Shown: positions 1-9,943 of the stretch, in pieces
Layout: each line of letters starts with the position of its first letter
Position numbering within the stretch: position 1 is the stretch's first letter
Source: Sphingomonas radiodurans
GTDB taxonomy: Bacteria > Pseudomonadota > Alphaproteobacteria > Sphingomonadales > Sphingomonadaceae
Direction: 5' to 3'
DNA length: 64,000 nucleotides
Assembly: GCF_020866845.1 (NCBI RefSeq)
Contig: NZ_CP086594.1
Location: 2,576,501 to 2,640,500 of the forward strand
The notes under the pieces: generated by a model
Seen by the model: the letters and a program-made list of their open reading frames with translations, nothing else
Database searches by the model: none
Told to the model about the DNA's origin: nothing
Position numbers and translations under genes: made by a program

Positions 1-1
1 C

Positions 2-355
2 GACGAACGGACGCTGTACCTGGCCCTTTCGGACGAAACGCGGCCCGAATTGCTCGCCTATCCGCTGGATGCGACCGGCCGGACGGGCAAGGTCCGTCTG
101 GTCCATGACATGCGGGCGCATCTGGCGGCCGGCGCTCCGGGGCTACCGGACGGCGTGGCTGTCGACCGGGCAGGTCGAATATTCGCGACGGGCCCGGGCG
201 GCGTTCACGTGCTCACCGCCGACGGCCAACTGCTCGGCATCGTCTCGACCGGACAGGCGATTGCGAACCTCTGCTTCGGCGGACGCGATGGCCGAACACT
301 CTTTCTGGCCTCGCACGATATGGTGGCCAGCGTTCGCACCAGGACGCGCGCTTAA
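2..355 (+). CDS. SMP-30/gluconolactonase-family lactonase, C-terminal part
   Basis: The frame is already open at the left edge, so only the last ~117 residues are present. The visible part has beta-propeller style repeats (a GLPDGVAVDRAGRIF strand pair, then GPGGVHVLT) typical of SMP-30/gluconolaconase/LRE proteins, which hydrolyse sugar lactones with a bound divalent metal. Beside an Edd-type dehydratase and pentose genes, the likely role is opening an aldonolactone such as L-arabino-1,4-lactone; the substrate is inference. It converges on the dehydratase gene, with a stem-loop between the two stops. The N-terminus and most metal ligands lie outside the window. Confidence 0.8.
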   Translation, partial: DERTLYLALSDETRPELLAYPLDATGRTGKVRLVHDMRAHLAAGAPGLPDGVAVDRAGRIFATGPGGVHVLTADGQLLGIVSTGQAIANLCFGGRDGRTLFLASHDMVASVRTRTRA

Positions 356-369
356 AGCTCGCGCCAGGC

Positions 370-395
370 GCACCCCGGTCGCTTGATCGGGGTGT
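370..395. terminator. Stem-loop between convergent lactonase and dehydratase genes
   Basis: CACCCCG (371-377) pairs with CGGGGTG (388-394) around a 10-base loop. It lies between two converging stop codons, so it could end transcription from both sides. There is no strong T-run, so a classical intrinsic terminator is not proven. Confidence 0.5.
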
Positions 396-410
396 CTCCC
401 GTCGGACTGA

Positions 411-2192
411 TCAGTGATTGTCGCGCGGCAAGCCCGCCGTTTGCGCAATCCGCTGATAGGCCTCGGCCCCTTCGAGGATGGCGCCGGATTCCATCTGCCC
501 CACCACGGCGCGCTGGATCGCCTGCCACGGGGTCTGCGAAGCGGGATAGGCATAGCCGCCTGCGGCCTCCAACGCGCGGCGGCGTTCGGCGAGTTCGGCA
601 TCGTCGATCAACAGATTGACCGTCCCCTTGCCCAGATCGATGCGGACCCGATCGCCGGTGCGGATCAACGCTAGGCCGCCCATCGCGGCCGCTTCGGGCG
701 AGGCGTTGAGGATCGATGGCGATCCGCTGGTGCCCGATTGCCGCCCGTCGCCGATGCACGGCAACGCATGCACGCCTTCACGGATCAGATACGACGGCGG
801 TCGCATGTTGACGACTTCGGCGGAGCCCGGATAGCCGATCGGCCCGGCCCCGCGCATGAACAGCATCGTGCGATCGGTGATGCCGAGCGCGGGATCGTCG
901 ATGCGCGCGTGATAATCCTCCGGCCCGTCGAAAACCACGACCGGCCCTTCGAACGCGTTCGGATCGTCGGAATTGGAAAGATAGCGGTCGCGAAACTCGG
1001 GTGAGATCACGCACGTCTTCATGATCGCGCTGTCGAACAGATTCCCACGCAGCACCAGGAACCCTGCACCGTCGATCAGCGGCCGATCGTAACGGCGGAT
1101 GACGTTTTCGTCCTCGATCGCGACTCCCCGGCAATTGTCGCCGATCGTTCGGCCGTTTGCCGTCATCGCGTCCTCCGCGATCAAACCGTGCTCCATCAAC
1201 TGCGAGGCGACCGCCGGCACGCCGCCGGCGCGATAGAAATCCTCCCCGAGATACTCGCCCGCCGGCTGCAGGTTGACGAGCAGCGGGACGTTCAGGCCAT
1301 GCGTCTGCCAGTCGTCGATGGTGAGTTCGACACCGACATGCCGCGCAATGGCGGCGAGGTGGATCGGCGCATTGGTCGATCCGCCGATCGCCGAATTCAC
1401 CCGGATCGCGTTCAGAAAGGCGTCGCGGGTCATGATGTCGGACGGCTTCATGTCTTCCGCCACCATTTCGACGATCCGCCGCCCGGTGCGATAGGCGACC
1501 TCCTGCCGGTCGCGATACGGCGCCGGGATGGCGGCGGACCCGGGCAATTGCATGCCGAGCACTTCGGCCAGGCTGTTCATCGTCGTCGCGGTGCCCATCG
1601 TATTGCAATAGCCGGTCGACGGCGCGGACGAGGCGACGAGCTTGATGAAGCCCGCGTCGTCGATCGCCCCGGTCGCCAGAAGCTCGCGCGCTTTCCAAAC
1701 GATCGTGCCCGAACCGGTGCGCTGGCCCTTGTGCCAGCCATTGAGCATCGGCCCGACCGATAGCGCGATCGCGGGCAGGTTGACCGTCGCCGCCGCCATC
1801 AGGCACGCCGGCGTGGTCTTGTCGCAGCCGATCGTCAGCACCACGCCGTCGAGCGGATAGCCGTACAATATCTCGACCAGACCGAGATAGGCGAGGTTGC
1901 GGTCGAGCCCGGCGGTTGGGCGCTTGCCGGTTTCCTGGATCGGGTGGACGGGGAATTCGAGCGGAATGCCGCCCATCTCGCGAATCCCGTCGCGCACCCG
2001 CTCGGCCAGCACGAGGTGGTGACGATTGCAGGGGCTGAGGTCGCTGCCGGTCTGCGCGATCCCGATGATCGGCTTGCCCGAGCGCAGTTCCTCGAGGCTG
2101 AGCCCGAAATTGAGGTAGCGCTCGAGATAGAGCGCGGTCATGTCGATATTGTCCGGATTGTCGAACCATGCCCGGCTGCGAAGCTTCGTCAT
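411..2192 (-). CDS. IlvD/Edd-family sugar-acid dehydratase (probable L-arabonate/D-xylonate dehydratase)
   Basis: The 593-residue protein belongs to the IlvD/Edd family, which removes water from sugar acids to give 2-keto-3-deoxy acids using an Fe-S cluster. The three cluster cysteines are visible at about C55 (SPCNRH), C123 (IGCDKT) and C196 (GYCNTMG), the pattern of the sugar-acid [2Fe-2S] branch. Length and motifs fit arabonate/xylonate dehydratases rather than dihydroxyacid dehydratase, and the pentose neighbours agree. The galM stop lies one base upstream of its ATG, so the two form a minus-strand operon. The exact substrate (L-arabonate versus D-xylonate or another acid) cannot be fixed from sequence alone. 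Confidence 0.88.
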   Translation of the reverse strand: MTKLRSRAWFDNPDNIDMTALYLERYLNFGLSLEELRSGKPIIGIAQTGSDLSPCNRHHLVLAERVRDGIREMGGIPLEFPVHPIQETGKRPTAGLDRNLAYLGLVEILYGYPLDGVVLTIGCDKTTPACLMAAATVNLPAIALSVGPMLNGWHKGQRTGSGTIVWKARELLATGAIDDAGFIKLVASSAPSTGYCNTMGTATTMNSLAEVLGMQLPGSAAIPAPYRDRQEVAYRTGRRIVEMVAEDMKPSDIMTRDAFLNAIRVNSAIGGSTNAPIHLAAIARHVGVELTIDDWQTHGLNVPLLVNLQPAGEYLGEDFYRAGGVPAVASQLMEHGLIAEDAMTANGRTIGDNCRGVAIEDENVIRRYDRPLIDGAGFLVLRGNLFDSAIMKTCVISPEFRDRYLSNSDDPNAFEGPVVVFDGPEDYHARIDDPALGITDRTMLFMRGAGPIGYPGSAEVVNMRPPSYLIREGVHALPCIGDGRQSGTSGSPSILNASPEAAAMGGLALIRTGDRVRIDLGKGTVNLLIDDAELAERRRALEAAGGYAYPASQTPWQAIQRAVVGQMESGAILEGAEAYQRIAQTAGLPRDNH

Positions 2193-2193
2193 C

Positions 2194-3345
2194 TCAGCGC
2201 GCCACCGTCAGCTTGTAGACCATCACGTGCCGATAGGGCTTGCCCGGGTCGATCCGTGCCGAGACGAACGCAGGCTGGTTCGGCGCATCCGGGAATTTCT
2301 GCGGCTCCAGCGCGATGCCGTCGCCCATGCGGTACAGATGGCCCGATTTGCCCATCAGCGTCCCGTCGAGGAAATTGCCCGTGTAGAATTGCACGCCGGG
2401 CTCGGTCGTCATCACGTCCAGCACCCGGCCCGAGGCCGGGTCCTCCAGCCGCGCCGCCAGTTGCGGTGTCGCCGTCAGGCCCTTGTCGAGCGCGAAATTA
2501 TGGTCGTAGCCGCGCCCGGCGACGATCTGCGGGTCGCGGCCATCGCGAATGCCGTCGGCGACCGTCCGGCCCGCGCGGAAATCGAACACCGTCCCCGCGA
2601 CCTGCTTCAACTCACCGGTCGGGATCAGCGTCGTATCGACCGGCGTATAGGCCGTGGCCGGGATCGTCAGCCGGTGCTGGAGCGCGCCCTGCGGCGCGCC
2701 CTCGCCGGCCAGGTTGAAGATCGCATGGTTGGTCATGTTGACCACCGTGGGCTTGTCGGTCTGTGCCTCGAAGGTGATCGTCAGCCCACCCGCATCGTCC
2801 ATCGCATAGGTGACGGTCACGTCGAGGTTGCCGGGATAGCCGGCTTCGCCGTCTGCGCTGCGATAGGCGAGCACCAGCTTGGCGATCGGGCCGCTCGTCG
2901 CGGATACGACGCGCCAGGCGACCTTGTCGAAACCCTTGTCGCCGCCGTGCAGCGACTGGCCGTGATCGTTCGCGGGCAGGTTGTACGTCTTGCCGTCGAG
3001 CGTGAAGCGCGCCTTCGCGATGCGGTTGGCATAGCGGCCGATCGTCGGGCCGAAATAGTTGGGACGATCGACGTAACCGGCAAGATCATCATAGCCGAGC
3101 AACACGTCGGCGAGCTTGCCGCTGCGATCCGGGCCGATCAGCGACTGCAGCGTCGCGCCGTAACTCAGGATCCGGGCACTGACGCCGGCCTTGCTGGTCA
3201 AGGTCACCGCTTCGATCCGCGTGCCGTCGGCCAGCGTCCCGGCGGATTCGCGCTGTGCCTCGGCGCCCATCGCCGGTGTGCCCGCCGACAGCGCGATCGC
3301 CGCGGCCATCGTCCGGCCGACCTTTGATTTGCTGCTGCCTGTCAT
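2194..3345 (-). CDS. galM: Aldose 1-epimerase (mutarotase), exported
   Basis: GalM-family mutarotase of about 383 residues that interconverts the anomers of free aldoses. Family motifs are present: the QSLHGG histidine, the [10 protein letters not shown] histidine and the [10 protein letters not shown] glutamate that acts as base. The chosen ATG at 3345 has a GAGG-containing Shine-Dalgarno stretch just upstream. It gives an N-terminus with basic residues then [17 protein letters not shown], a plausible Sec signal, so the enzyme probably works in the periplasm. An ATG at 3360 is possible; longer starts would run into the divergent transporter gene. It is followed directly by the dehydratase. 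The role is to supply the anomer used by the sugar dehydrogenase or importer. Confidence 0.88.
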   Translation of the reverse strand: MTGSSKSKVGRTMAAAIALSAGTPAMGAEAQRESAGTLADGTRIEAVTLTSKAGVSARILSYGATLQSLIGPDRSGKLADVLLGYDDLAGYVDRPNYFGPTIGRYANRIAKARFTLDGKTYNLPANDHGQSLHGGDKGFDKVAWRVVSATSGPIAKLVLAYRSADGEAGYPGNLDVTVTYAMDDAGGLTITFEAQTDKPTVVNMTNHAIFNLAGEGAPQGALQHRLTIPATAYTPVDTTLIPTGELKQVAGTVFDFRAGRTVADGIRDGRDPQIVAGRGYDHNFALDKGLTATPQLAARLEDPASGRVLDVMTTEPGVQFYTGNFLDGTLMGKSGHLYRMGDGIALEPQKFPDAPNQPAFVSARIDPGKPYRHVMVYKLTVAR

Positions 3346-3394
3346 GATCCTCGTCCCCATGGCGACGCCCGTTGACGCGTCGTTTCGGCTTATA

Positions 3395-3405
3395 TAGTCC
3401 GACAA
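3395..3405. promoter_or_regulatory. Candidate GntR/FCD operator between galM and the sugar transporter
   Basis: TAGTCCGACAA fits the general GntR-family half-symmetric pattern TNGTNNNACNA. It sits in the divergent galM/transporter gap, inside an AT-rich TATATAG stretch that could hold a -10 element. A related copy (TACTCCGACAT on the minus strand) occurs at 5605-5615 before the aldehyde dehydrogenase gene. Assignment to the neighbouring FCD regulator is inference. Confidence 0.45.
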
Positions 3406-3458
3406 AATAACGCGGAGCAAGTCGTTGATCGGCAGCATCCGGGCGAACGGGGGGACGG

Positions 3459-4775
3459 ATGATGGCGGGTCCAATGGCGGGTGTTGGCACAAACACGGCG
3501 GCCGCTTTGCCCGAGGGCGCGAGCTATCGCGCCGCGCTGACGCTGCTGGCCAGCCTGTTCTTCATGTGGGGCTTCATCACCGTCATTAACGGGACGCTGC
3601 TGCCGCATCTGCGCAGCGTGTTCGACCTGTCCTACACGCAGACGACGCTGATCGAATCGGTGTGGTTCATCGCCTATTTCTTCGCCTCCATTCCGTCGGC
3701 GAAACTGATCGAGCGGGTCGGCTATCAACGCGCGATGGTCCTTGGCCTCGCGCTGATGGCGGCCGGCGCGCTGATCATGGTGCCCGCCGCGCGCTTGCCC
3801 TCGTTCGAGGTCACGCTGTTCGCCTTGTTCGTCATCGCCAGCGGCATCACGCTGCTGCAGGTGGCGGCCAACCCCTATGTCGCCGTCGTCGGCTCGCCCG
3901 AGACCGCGTCGTCACGGCTCAATCTGGTGCAGGCGTTCAACTCGGCGGGAGCGACACTGGCACCACTGTTCGGCGGCTATCTGATCCTCGGCCGCACGTC
4001 GTCGGGCACCGCGGCCGCTGGCGCCGCGGCGCTGACCCCGGCGGAGCGCCTCGCCGACGCTCAGTCCGTCGTGCTGCCGTACGTCATCGTCGCGATCGTG
4101 CTGACGGTCCTCGCGGTGATCATCGCGCGCTTTCCGCTGCCGGCGATGGGGGCAGCGACTCAGCGTACGGCCAGGGCCGACCGCAAGGCGCACTCGCTCT
4201 GGGCGCACCGCAACCTCGTCCTGGGCATCCCCGCGATCTTCATCTACCTCATTGCGGAGATCGGCGTCGGCAATCTCTTCATCAACTTCGTCTCGCAGCC
4301 CGACATCGGCAACCTAACGCATCAGCAGGCGTCCAATTACCTGTTCCTGATGTGGGGCGGGATGATGGTGGGGCGGCTGGTCGGCGCGTATGCGATGCAG
4401 CGGATGGACCCGGGCCAGGCGCTCGCCATCGCCAGCATCGGTGCGACGATCGTCATGCTGATCGCCACCTTCACCACCGGTCATGTCGCAATGTGGGCGC
4501 TGATCTCGGTCGGGCTGTTCCACTCGATCATGTTCCCGACGATCTTCACGCTCGGCATCCGCGGCCTCGGGCCGCTGACCGAGGAAGGGGCAGGGCTGTT
4601 GATCATGGCGATCGCCGGCGGCGCGCTGGTCATCGTCCAGGGCTGGCTGGCCGACCGCTACGGCTTGCAGATGTCGTTCCTGCTGACGGCAGCGTGCGAA
4701 CTATACGTCTTGTTCTACGCCGTCTGGGGCTCGAAGCCGAGCCATCAGTTTTCGGAGCGTGTAACTTCGCCCTAG
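3459..4775 (+). CDS. FucP-type MFS sugar:H+ symporter
   Basis: The 438-residue polytopic membrane protein has the organisation of the FucP / glucose-galactose subfamily of the major facilitator superfamily. The opening TM with FFMWGFITVINGTLLPHL is characteristic, as are SAKLIERVGYQ and a second-half LFLMWGGMMVGRL. It should import a monosaccharide across the inner membrane, and the context points to arabinose or a related pentose. A Shine-Dalgarno (GGGGGA) precedes the ATG pair at 3459/3462. Its last four bases overlap the converging regulator gene. Expression is probably controlled from the galM-transporter gap, where a GntR-like operator is seen. The sugar specificity is not determined by the sequence. 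Confidence 0.88.
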   Translation: MMAGPMAGVGTNTAAALPEGASYRAALTLLASLFFMWGFITVINGTLLPHLRSVFDLSYTQTTLIESVWFIAYFFASIPSAKLIERVGYQRAMVLGLALMAAGALIMVPAARLPSFEVTLFALFVIASGITLLQVAANPYVAVVGSPETASSRLNLVQAFNSAGATLAPLFGGYLILGRTSSGTAAAGAAALTPAERLADAQSVVLPYVIVAIVLTVLAVIIARFPLPAMGAATQRTARADRKAHSLWAHRNLVLGIPAIFIYLIAEIGVGNLFINFVSQPDIGNLTHQQASNYLFLMWGGMMVGRLVGAYAMQRMDPGQALAIASIGATIVMLIATFTTGHVAMWALISVGLFHSIMFPTIFTLGIRGLGPLTEEGAGLLIMAIAGGALVIVQGWLADRYGLQMSFLLTAACELYVLFYAVWGSKPSHQFSERVTSP

Positions 4776-5536
4776 ACGTCCATCGACGTCTGCGTGTCCT
4801 CGAGCGCGTGATCGACCAGCAACCGCATCGCGGCGGATGCTTCTGCTCCGTCGCCGGCGGCGATCGCGTCGAGCACGCGGCGGTGGTCGGGGATCGGGTT
4901 GCGCGGCAGCGCCCGAGCGCGCTGCTTGAACTGCGTCGTCCACGTCACCGCCGCGCCCATGCTCGCGCTGAGCACGATCAACGCATCGTTGCGCGTGGCC
5001 CGCAGGATCGCGTCGTGGAAATCGCGATCGGCGGCGCGCCCCGCCTCGGTGGCGAGCGTATGACGGCTCATCCCCGCCAGCGCGCCCTTCATCGCCTTCA
5101 GGTCGTCGCGGTCGCGGCGTTCGGCGGCAAGTGCAGCGGCCGCCGGTTCGATGATCGCGCGCAACTCGAACAGCGATCGGATGAAGGCGAGATCGGGTTC
5201 CCCCGCGAACGCCCACGCGAGCACGTCGGGGTCGAGCAGGTTCCAGCGGCTGCGCGGCAGCACGCGCGTGCCCGCCTTCGGGCGGCTTTCGACCAGGCCT
5301 TTCGCGGTCAGCACCTGAACCGCCTCGCGATACGCGCTGCGCGAAACATCCAGCGCCTCGGAGAAGGCTACCTCGCCTGACAAGGTGTCGCCGGGCGCGA
5401 ATTCGCCCGACAGGATCGCAACGCCCAATTTGTGCGCGATCGCGCCGTGCAGCCGGCGACCGGTGCCTCGCGGCTTGCGTATCCCGGCCGTCTCACCTTC
5501 GCTCACCCGACCAGTCTCCCGCGTTCCGCCTATCAT
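4772..5536 (-). CDS. GntR-family transcriptional regulator, FadR/FCD subfamily
   Basis: About 254 residues: an N-terminal winged helix ([24 protein letters not shown], then [28 protein letters not shown]) and a C-terminal helical FCD effector domain with the metal/ligand residues typical of the family ([25 protein letters not shown]). Such proteins usually repress sugar-acid catabolic genes and release DNA on binding a pathway intermediate. An ATG at 5536 is preferred over a TTG at 5554. It lies between the transporter (convergent) and the dehydrogenase gene (divergent), so it is the likely local regulator of the arabinose locus. Candidate operators are at 3395 and 5605. Confidence 0.87.
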   Translation of the reverse strand: MIGGTRETGRVSEGETAGIRKPRGTGRRLHGAIAHKLGVAILSGEFAPGDTLSGEVAFSEALDVSRSAYREAVQVLTAKGLVESRPKAGTRVLPRSRWNLLDPDVLAWAFAGEPDLAFIRSLFELRAIIEPAAAALAAERRDRDDLKAMKGALAGMSRHTLATEAGRAADRDFHDAILRATRNDALIVLSASMGAAVTWTTQFKQRARALPRNPIPDHRRVLDAIAAGDGAEASAAMRLLVDHALEDTQTSMDV

Positions 5537-5604
5537 GGGATCGCGCAAGCTCAAGCGACTGCGCCGACAACGATCAAAGATTGCAATGCCTCTGCCGTGT
5601 CAAT

Positions 5605-5615
5605 ATGTCGGAGTA
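5605..5615. promoter_or_regulatory. Second candidate GntR operator before the semialdehyde dehydrogenase gene
   Basis: On the minus strand this reads TACTCCGACAT, sharing TA-TCCGACA with the site at 3395. It lies 12 bases before the dehydrogenase ATG and in the gap divergent from the regulator gene, where binding could control both. It matches the family pattern less well than the first site. Confidence 0.35.
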
Positions 5616-5627
5616 AATGGAGACGTT

Positions 5628-7172
5628 ATGAACGAGCAAGCGTTGGCGAGCCGTGCCGAGTTCCGATCGGTGGACGCCGCAACAGGCGAACCGTTCGGCG
5701 ATGCCTTCGCGACCGATGATCACGTCGACGTCGATGCCGCCTGCGCCGCCGCGGACGCGGCGTTCGACACCTTTCGTGCGACCACCGCGGAACAGCGCGC
5801 TGTTTTCCTCGAGCGCATCGGCCAGGAGATCATCGGCATCGGTGACGCGCTGATCGTCGCCGCGATGCGTGAAAGCGGCCTGCCGCGCGCGCGACTGGAA
5901 GGCGAGCGCGGGCGCACCGTTGGTCAGTTGAACCTGTTTGCCGGCGTGCTGCGCGCTGGCGCTTGGCAAGGCGTCCGGATCGATCCCGCGCTCCCCGATC
6001 GTCAACCGCTGCCGCGTCCCGACCTGCGGATGCGCATGATCCCGCTCGGCCCGGTCGCGGTCTTCGGTGCCTCCAATTTCCCGCTCGCCTTCTCCACCGC
6101 TGGCGGTGACACCGCCTCTGCGCTCGCGGCTGGCTGCCCCGTCGTCGTCAAGGGCCATCCGGCGCATCCCGCGACCGGCGCGCTGGTCGCCGATGCGATC
6201 CGCCGCGCGGTCATCGCCTGCGATTTGCCCGCCGGCGTCTTCTCGCACCTCGTCGGGCCCGGCAACGACCTTGGCGGCGCGCTGGTGCAGGATCCGCGGA
6301 TCGCCGCCGTCGGCTTCACCGGCTCACGCGCCGGCGGTCTGGCGCTGGTCAAGCTGGCGCAGGCGCGCGCCGTGCCGATCCCGGTCTACGCCGAGATGTC
6401 GAGCATCAATCCCGTCATCCTGTTGCCCGCAGCGCTCGAGGCGCGCGGAAGTGCGCTCGGCACCGCATTCGTCGGCTCGCTGACGATGGGCGCAGGCCAG
6501 TTCTGCACCAACCCCGGCCTCGTCCTGGCGATCGAGGGCGAGGGGCTCGACGCTTTCGTCGCGGCTGCGGCCGAGGCGATGGCGCAGGCACGTCCGGCCC
6601 CGATGCTCACCAGCGGAATCCATGCCGCTTACAACGAAGGCGTTGCTGCGCTGGATCGGCATGACGCCGTCGAGTTGATAGCACGCGGCTGCGCCGGTGA
6701 GGGCGTGAGCGAAGGGCAGGGTGCGTTCTTCGCGACGAGCGCCGCTAACTTCCTCGCCGACGAGGCGCTCGGGCACGAGGTGTTCGGCGCATCCTCGCTG
6801 CTGGTCCGCTGCCGCGACGAGGCGGAGCTGCGCGCGGTGCTGTCCGCAGCAGAAGGGCAACTCACCGCGACGCTGCAGATGGACGATGGTGACACCAGCC
6901 TTGCGGCACGGCTGGTGCCGCTGCTGGAGCGCAAGGCCGGCCGCATCCTGGCCAACGGCTGGCCGACCGGCGTCGAAGTGGCGCACGCGATGGTGCATGG
7001 TGGGCCGTTCCCGGCAACGTCGGATGGCCGGACGACATCGGTCGGCAGTCTGGCGATCGACCGTTTTCTGCGGCCGGTCTCGTACCAAAACCTTCCGCTG
7101 ATGCTGCTGCCCGCAGCGGTCCGTGACGATACGACGCTGCCCCGTCTGATCGACGGTAAGCCTACAAACTAA
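5628..7172 (+). CDS. Alpha-ketoglutarate semialdehyde (2,5-dioxovalerate) dehydrogenase, NADP+-type
   Basis: Aldehyde dehydrogenase superfamily protein of 514 residues. The catalytic glutamate is at about E256 (YAEMSSINP) and the nucleophile at C293 (GQFCTNPG). The [24 protein letters not shown] stretch is characteristic of ketoglutarate semialdehyde dehydrogenases of sugar-acid pathways. It should oxidise 2-oxoglutarate semialdehyde to 2-oxoglutarate, the last step that feeds non-phosphorylated pentose breakdown into the TCA cycle. The ATG at 5628 has GGAGA five bases upstream. The frame stays open further upstream but without a better start. It heads a plus-strand run with the AraD1 and arabinofuranosidase genes. 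Confidence 0.87.
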   Translation: MNEQALASRAEFRSVDAATGEPFGDAFATDDHVDVDAACAAADAAFDTFRATTAEQRAVFLERIGQEIIGIGDALIVAAMRESGLPRARLEGERGRTVGQLNLFAGVLRAGAWQGVRIDPALPDRQPLPRPDLRMRMIPLGPVAVFGASNFPLAFSTAGGDTASALAAGCPVVVKGHPAHPATGALVADAIRRAVIACDLPAGVFSHLVGPGNDLGGALVQDPRIAAVGFTGSRAGGLALVKLAQARAVPIPVYAEMSSINPVILLPAALEARGSALGTAFVGSLTMGAGQFCTNPGLVLAIEGEGLDAFVAAAAEAMAQARPAPMLTSGIHAAYNEGVAALDRHDAVELIARGCAGEGVSEGQGAFFATSAANFLADEALGHEVFGASSLLVRCRDEAELRAVLSAAEGQLTATLQMDDGDTSLAARLVPLLERKAGRILANGWPTGVEVAHAMVHGGPFPATSDGRTTSVGSLAIDRFLRPVSYQNLPLMLLPAAVRDDTTLPRLIDGKPTN

Positions 7173-7221
7173 TCATTGCCGGCAGCCGTAACAGCGGCGC
7201 CATTCGTGACGGGAGAGGAAG

Positions 7222-8226
7222 ATGACCTTGCGCCTGCTTCAGCATCGCGCGGATGATGGCGAGCGATCGGTGATCGCCGCGGTCGGCGACGCTGCGCACT
7301 ACGTCTTGGGGATCGATAGCGTTCGCGCGCTGGCCATGCGGGCGATCACCGAAGGCGTCGGCCTTGCCGATGTCGTCGACCGGTGCGAGCGCGGCGCAAC
7401 GGTCGATCTTGCGTCGGAACTGGCCGCCGGCCGGCTGATGTCGCCGATCGATCACGATGATCCTGCGCATCTCGTGATGACCGGCACTGGCCTGACGCAC
7501 CTCGGCTCGGCGGAGGGCCGCGACAAGATGCACCGCGCCGCCGCGGAAGCCGAGGAGGCCGGCGCTCCCCAGACCGACTCCATGCGCATGTTCCTCGAAG
7601 GCGTCGCAGGCGGCAAGCCGGCCGCGGGCGAAACCGGGCAACAGCCGGAATGGTTCTACAAAGGCGATGGCTCCAGCCTCGTCGCGCCGGGCGCGCCGCT
7701 GACCATGCCGGCCTTTGCGCAGGACGGCGGCGAGGAACCCGAACTGGCGGGCATCTACCTGATCGGGCCGGACGGCACGCCCTTTCGTCTCGGCATTTGC
7801 CTGGCCAATGAATTCAGCGATCACGTTACCGAACGCCACAATTACCTGTGGCTCGCGCATTCCAAGCTGCGTCAGGCCGCGCTTGGCCCCGAACTGCTCG
7901 TCGGTCCGCCGCCCGCGCATGTCGAAGGCACCAGCCGGATCGTTCGCGACGGCACGACGATCTGGGAAAAGCCCTTCCTGTCGGGCGAAGCGAACATGTC
8001 GCACTCGCTTGCCAATCTCGAGGCGCATCATTTCAAATACGCCCTCTTCCGCCGGCCGGGCGACATCCACGTGCACTTCTTCGGCACCGCGACGCTGTCG
8101 TTCGCCGACGGCGTTGTCACCGATGCCGGCGATGTGTTCGAAATCGAAGCCGCGCCATTCACGCTGCCGCTGCGCAATCCGCTGGCGCGTGCCGCGGTCG
8201 AACCCGTCGTCGTGCGGGCGTTGTGA
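7222..8226 (+). CDS. AraD1/GguC-family protein (FAH fold), probable 2-keto-3-deoxy-L-arabonate processing
   Basis: The 334-residue protein resembles the GguC/AraD1 group of the fumarylacetoacetate hydrolase superfamily. These occur next to arabinose genes and are proposed to act on L-2-keto-3-deoxyarabonate. Recognisable segments are GTGLTHLGSAEGRDKMH, PEWFYKGDGS, and the acidic metal-binding run GEEPELAGIYLIGPDG followed by LANEFSDH. Good spacing after the dehydrogenase (about 50 bases, with a GGGAGAGGAAG Shine-Dalgarno) supports one operon. The exact reaction is less secure than the family: some FAH-fold relatives are dehydratases, others hydrolases or aldolases. Confidence 0.8.
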   Translation: MTLRLLQHRADDGERSVIAAVGDAAHYVLGIDSVRALAMRAITEGVGLADVVDRCERGATVDLASELAAGRLMSPIDHDDPAHLVMTGTGLTHLGSAEGRDKMHRAAAEAEEAGAPQTDSMRMFLEGVAGGKPAAGETGQQPEWFYKGDGSSLVAPGAPLTMPAFAQDGGEEPELAGIYLIGPDGTPFRLGICLANEFSDHVTERHNYLWLAHSKLRQAALGPELLVGPPPAHVEGTSRIVRDGTTIWEKPFLSGEANMSHSLANLEAHHFKYALFRRPGDIHVHFFGTATLSFADGVVTDAGDVFEIEAAPFTLPLRNPLARAAVEPVVVRAL

Positions 8227-8280
8227 TGGATCCGAGACGATGCGGCCGCGCGAAAAACAAGGTTTTGGGGGAGACGGGCA

Positions 8281-9876
8281 ATGATTGATGTGGCGCTGGC
8301 GGTGCGGCGGACGGCCGCGGTGATCTTGCTGTTCGGCGCGACCCTCGCCAACGCCCAAACCGCCCCTGCACCATCCGAGCCGCCGCGCGAGGCGACGATC
8401 AAGATCGACGGCGGCAAGCCTGGTCCGACGTACGATCGTCGCATCTTCACGCAGTTCGCCGAACACCTCGGCACCGGCGTCTATGGCGGGCTGTGGGTCG
8501 GCCCGTCGTCGAAGATCCCCAACACGCGCGGTTTCCGCAACGACGTGGTTGGGGCGCTGAAGCGACTGGGCGTGCCCGTCGTGCGCTGGCCCGGCGGCTG
8601 TTTCGCCGACGAATATCACTGGCGCGAAGGCATCGGCCCGCGTGGCACTCGCCCGGTCAAGGTCAACACGAACTGGGGCGGGGTGACCGAACCCAACACC
8701 GTCGGCACCCACGAATTCATGGAGCTGATCGATCAGCTCGGCGCCGAGCCCTATATCTCGGGCAATGTCGGCAACGGCACGCCGCAGGAAATGGCGGAAT
8801 GGGTGGAATATATCACCGCCCCCGCCGGCACCCTCGCCGATCTGCGCGCCAAGAACGGACGCAAGTCACCGTGGGCGCTGCCGTATTTCGGCATCGGCAA
8901 CGAGCTATGGGGCTGCGGCGGCAACATGCGCGCCGAATATGCCGCCGATGTCACGCGACGCTATTCGACCTTCATCAAGGCCCCCGCCAACACGCGCATC
9001 CTGAAGATCGCCAGCGGCGCGAACAGCGACGACGTCGCCTTCACCGATACGATGATGCGCATCGCTGGCGGCCAGCTCGACGCGCTGTCGCTGCATTATT
9101 ACACCGTCCCCGGCGGCTGGCCGCCGCGCGCGTCGGCGACGGTGTTCGACGAGACTGGCTGGGCGCAAACCTTGGCCGCAACGCTGCGGATGGACGATCT
9201 CATCACGCAGCATACCGCGGCGATGGACAAATACGATCCGGCCAAGCGCGTGTGGCTGGCGGTCGACGAATGGGGCACGTGGTACGCCGGCGATCCGGGC
9301 ACCAATCCCGGTTTCCTGCGTCAGCAGAACACATTGCGCGATGCGATGGTCGCCGCGATCAATCTCAACATCTTCGCGCGTCACGCCGATCGCGTGAAGA
9401 TGACGGCGATTGCCCAGATGGTCGATGTCCTCCAGGCGATGATCCTCACTGACGGATCGAAGATGGTGCTGACGCCGACCTACCACGTCTTCGCGATGTA
9501 CCGGCCGTACATGGACGGCACCGTGCTGCCGATCGAGGTCGCCTCGCCGTGGTACAACAAGGATCAGTACACTATGCCCGCGGTCAGCGCCTCGGCGGTG
9601 CGCGGCAAGGACGGGCGGGTGCATGTCGGCCTCGCCAATCTCGATCCCAACCGCGCGACGCCACTGACGGTGACGCTGAACGGCATCGCGGCGACGCGTG
9701 TCGTTGGCCAACTGCTGACTGCGCCCGCAATGAACGCGCTGAATGCGTTCGACGCGCCGAACACCGTCGCGCCCGCCGCCTTCACCGATGCACGGATCGA
9801 CGCAGGCCGGCTGACGGTGACGCTGCCGCCCAAATCGGTCGTCATGCTGGCGCTGGATGGCGACAAGCCCGAATAA
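8281..9876 (+). CDS. Secreted alpha-L-arabinofuranosidase, glycoside hydrolase family 51
   Basis: A 531-residue GH51 enzyme that removes terminal L-arabinofuranose from arabinoxylan or arabinan fragments. The acid/base glutamate is E208 (GIGNELWG) and the nucleophile E330 (VDEWGTWY). The substrate-pocket signature VVRWPGGCFADEYHW is near residue 100. The N-terminus (basic MIDVALAVRR, hydrophobic TAAVILLFGATLANAQ) is a Sec signal peptide with cleavage after ANA, so the enzyme works in the periplasm or outside. It supplies the arabinose that the rest of the locus imports and oxidises. Length is normal for the family. Confidence 0.93.
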   Translation: MIDVALAVRRTAAVILLFGATLANAQTAPAPSEPPREATIKIDGGKPGPTYDRRIFTQFAEHLGTGVYGGLWVGPSSKIPNTRGFRNDVVGALKRLGVPVVRWPGGCFADEYHWREGIGPRGTRPVKVNTNWGGVTEPNTVGTHEFMELIDQLGAEPYISGNVGNGTPQEMAEWVEYITAPAGTLADLRAKNGRKSPWALPYFGIGNELWGCGGNMRAEYAADVTRRYSTFIKAPANTRILKIASGANSDDVAFTDTMMRIAGGQLDALSLHYYTVPGGWPPRASATVFDETGWAQTLAATLRMDDLITQHTAAMDKYDPAKRVWLAVDEWGTWYAGDPGTNPGFLRQQNTLRDAMVAAINLNIFARHADRVKMTAIAQMVDVLQAMILTDGSKMVLTPTYHVFAMYRPYMDGTVLPIEVASPWYNKDQYTMPAVSASAVRGKDGRVHVGLANLDPNRATPLTVTLNGIAATRVVGQLLTAPAMNALNAFDAPNTVAPAAFTDARIDAGRLTVTLPPKSVVMLALDGDKPE

Positions 9877-9943
9877 TGCGCCCCGGCGGCGGCGATGCCG
9901 CGCGGACTTCCCTCCGCGCGCATTTGGTGGGACGGCGGACCGC

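Noticed and set aside
7162..8712. A 516-codon minus-strand frame opposite the AraD1 and arabinofuranosidase genes
   Set aside because: Antisense shadow of two recognisable proteins; no family resemblance or ribosome site.
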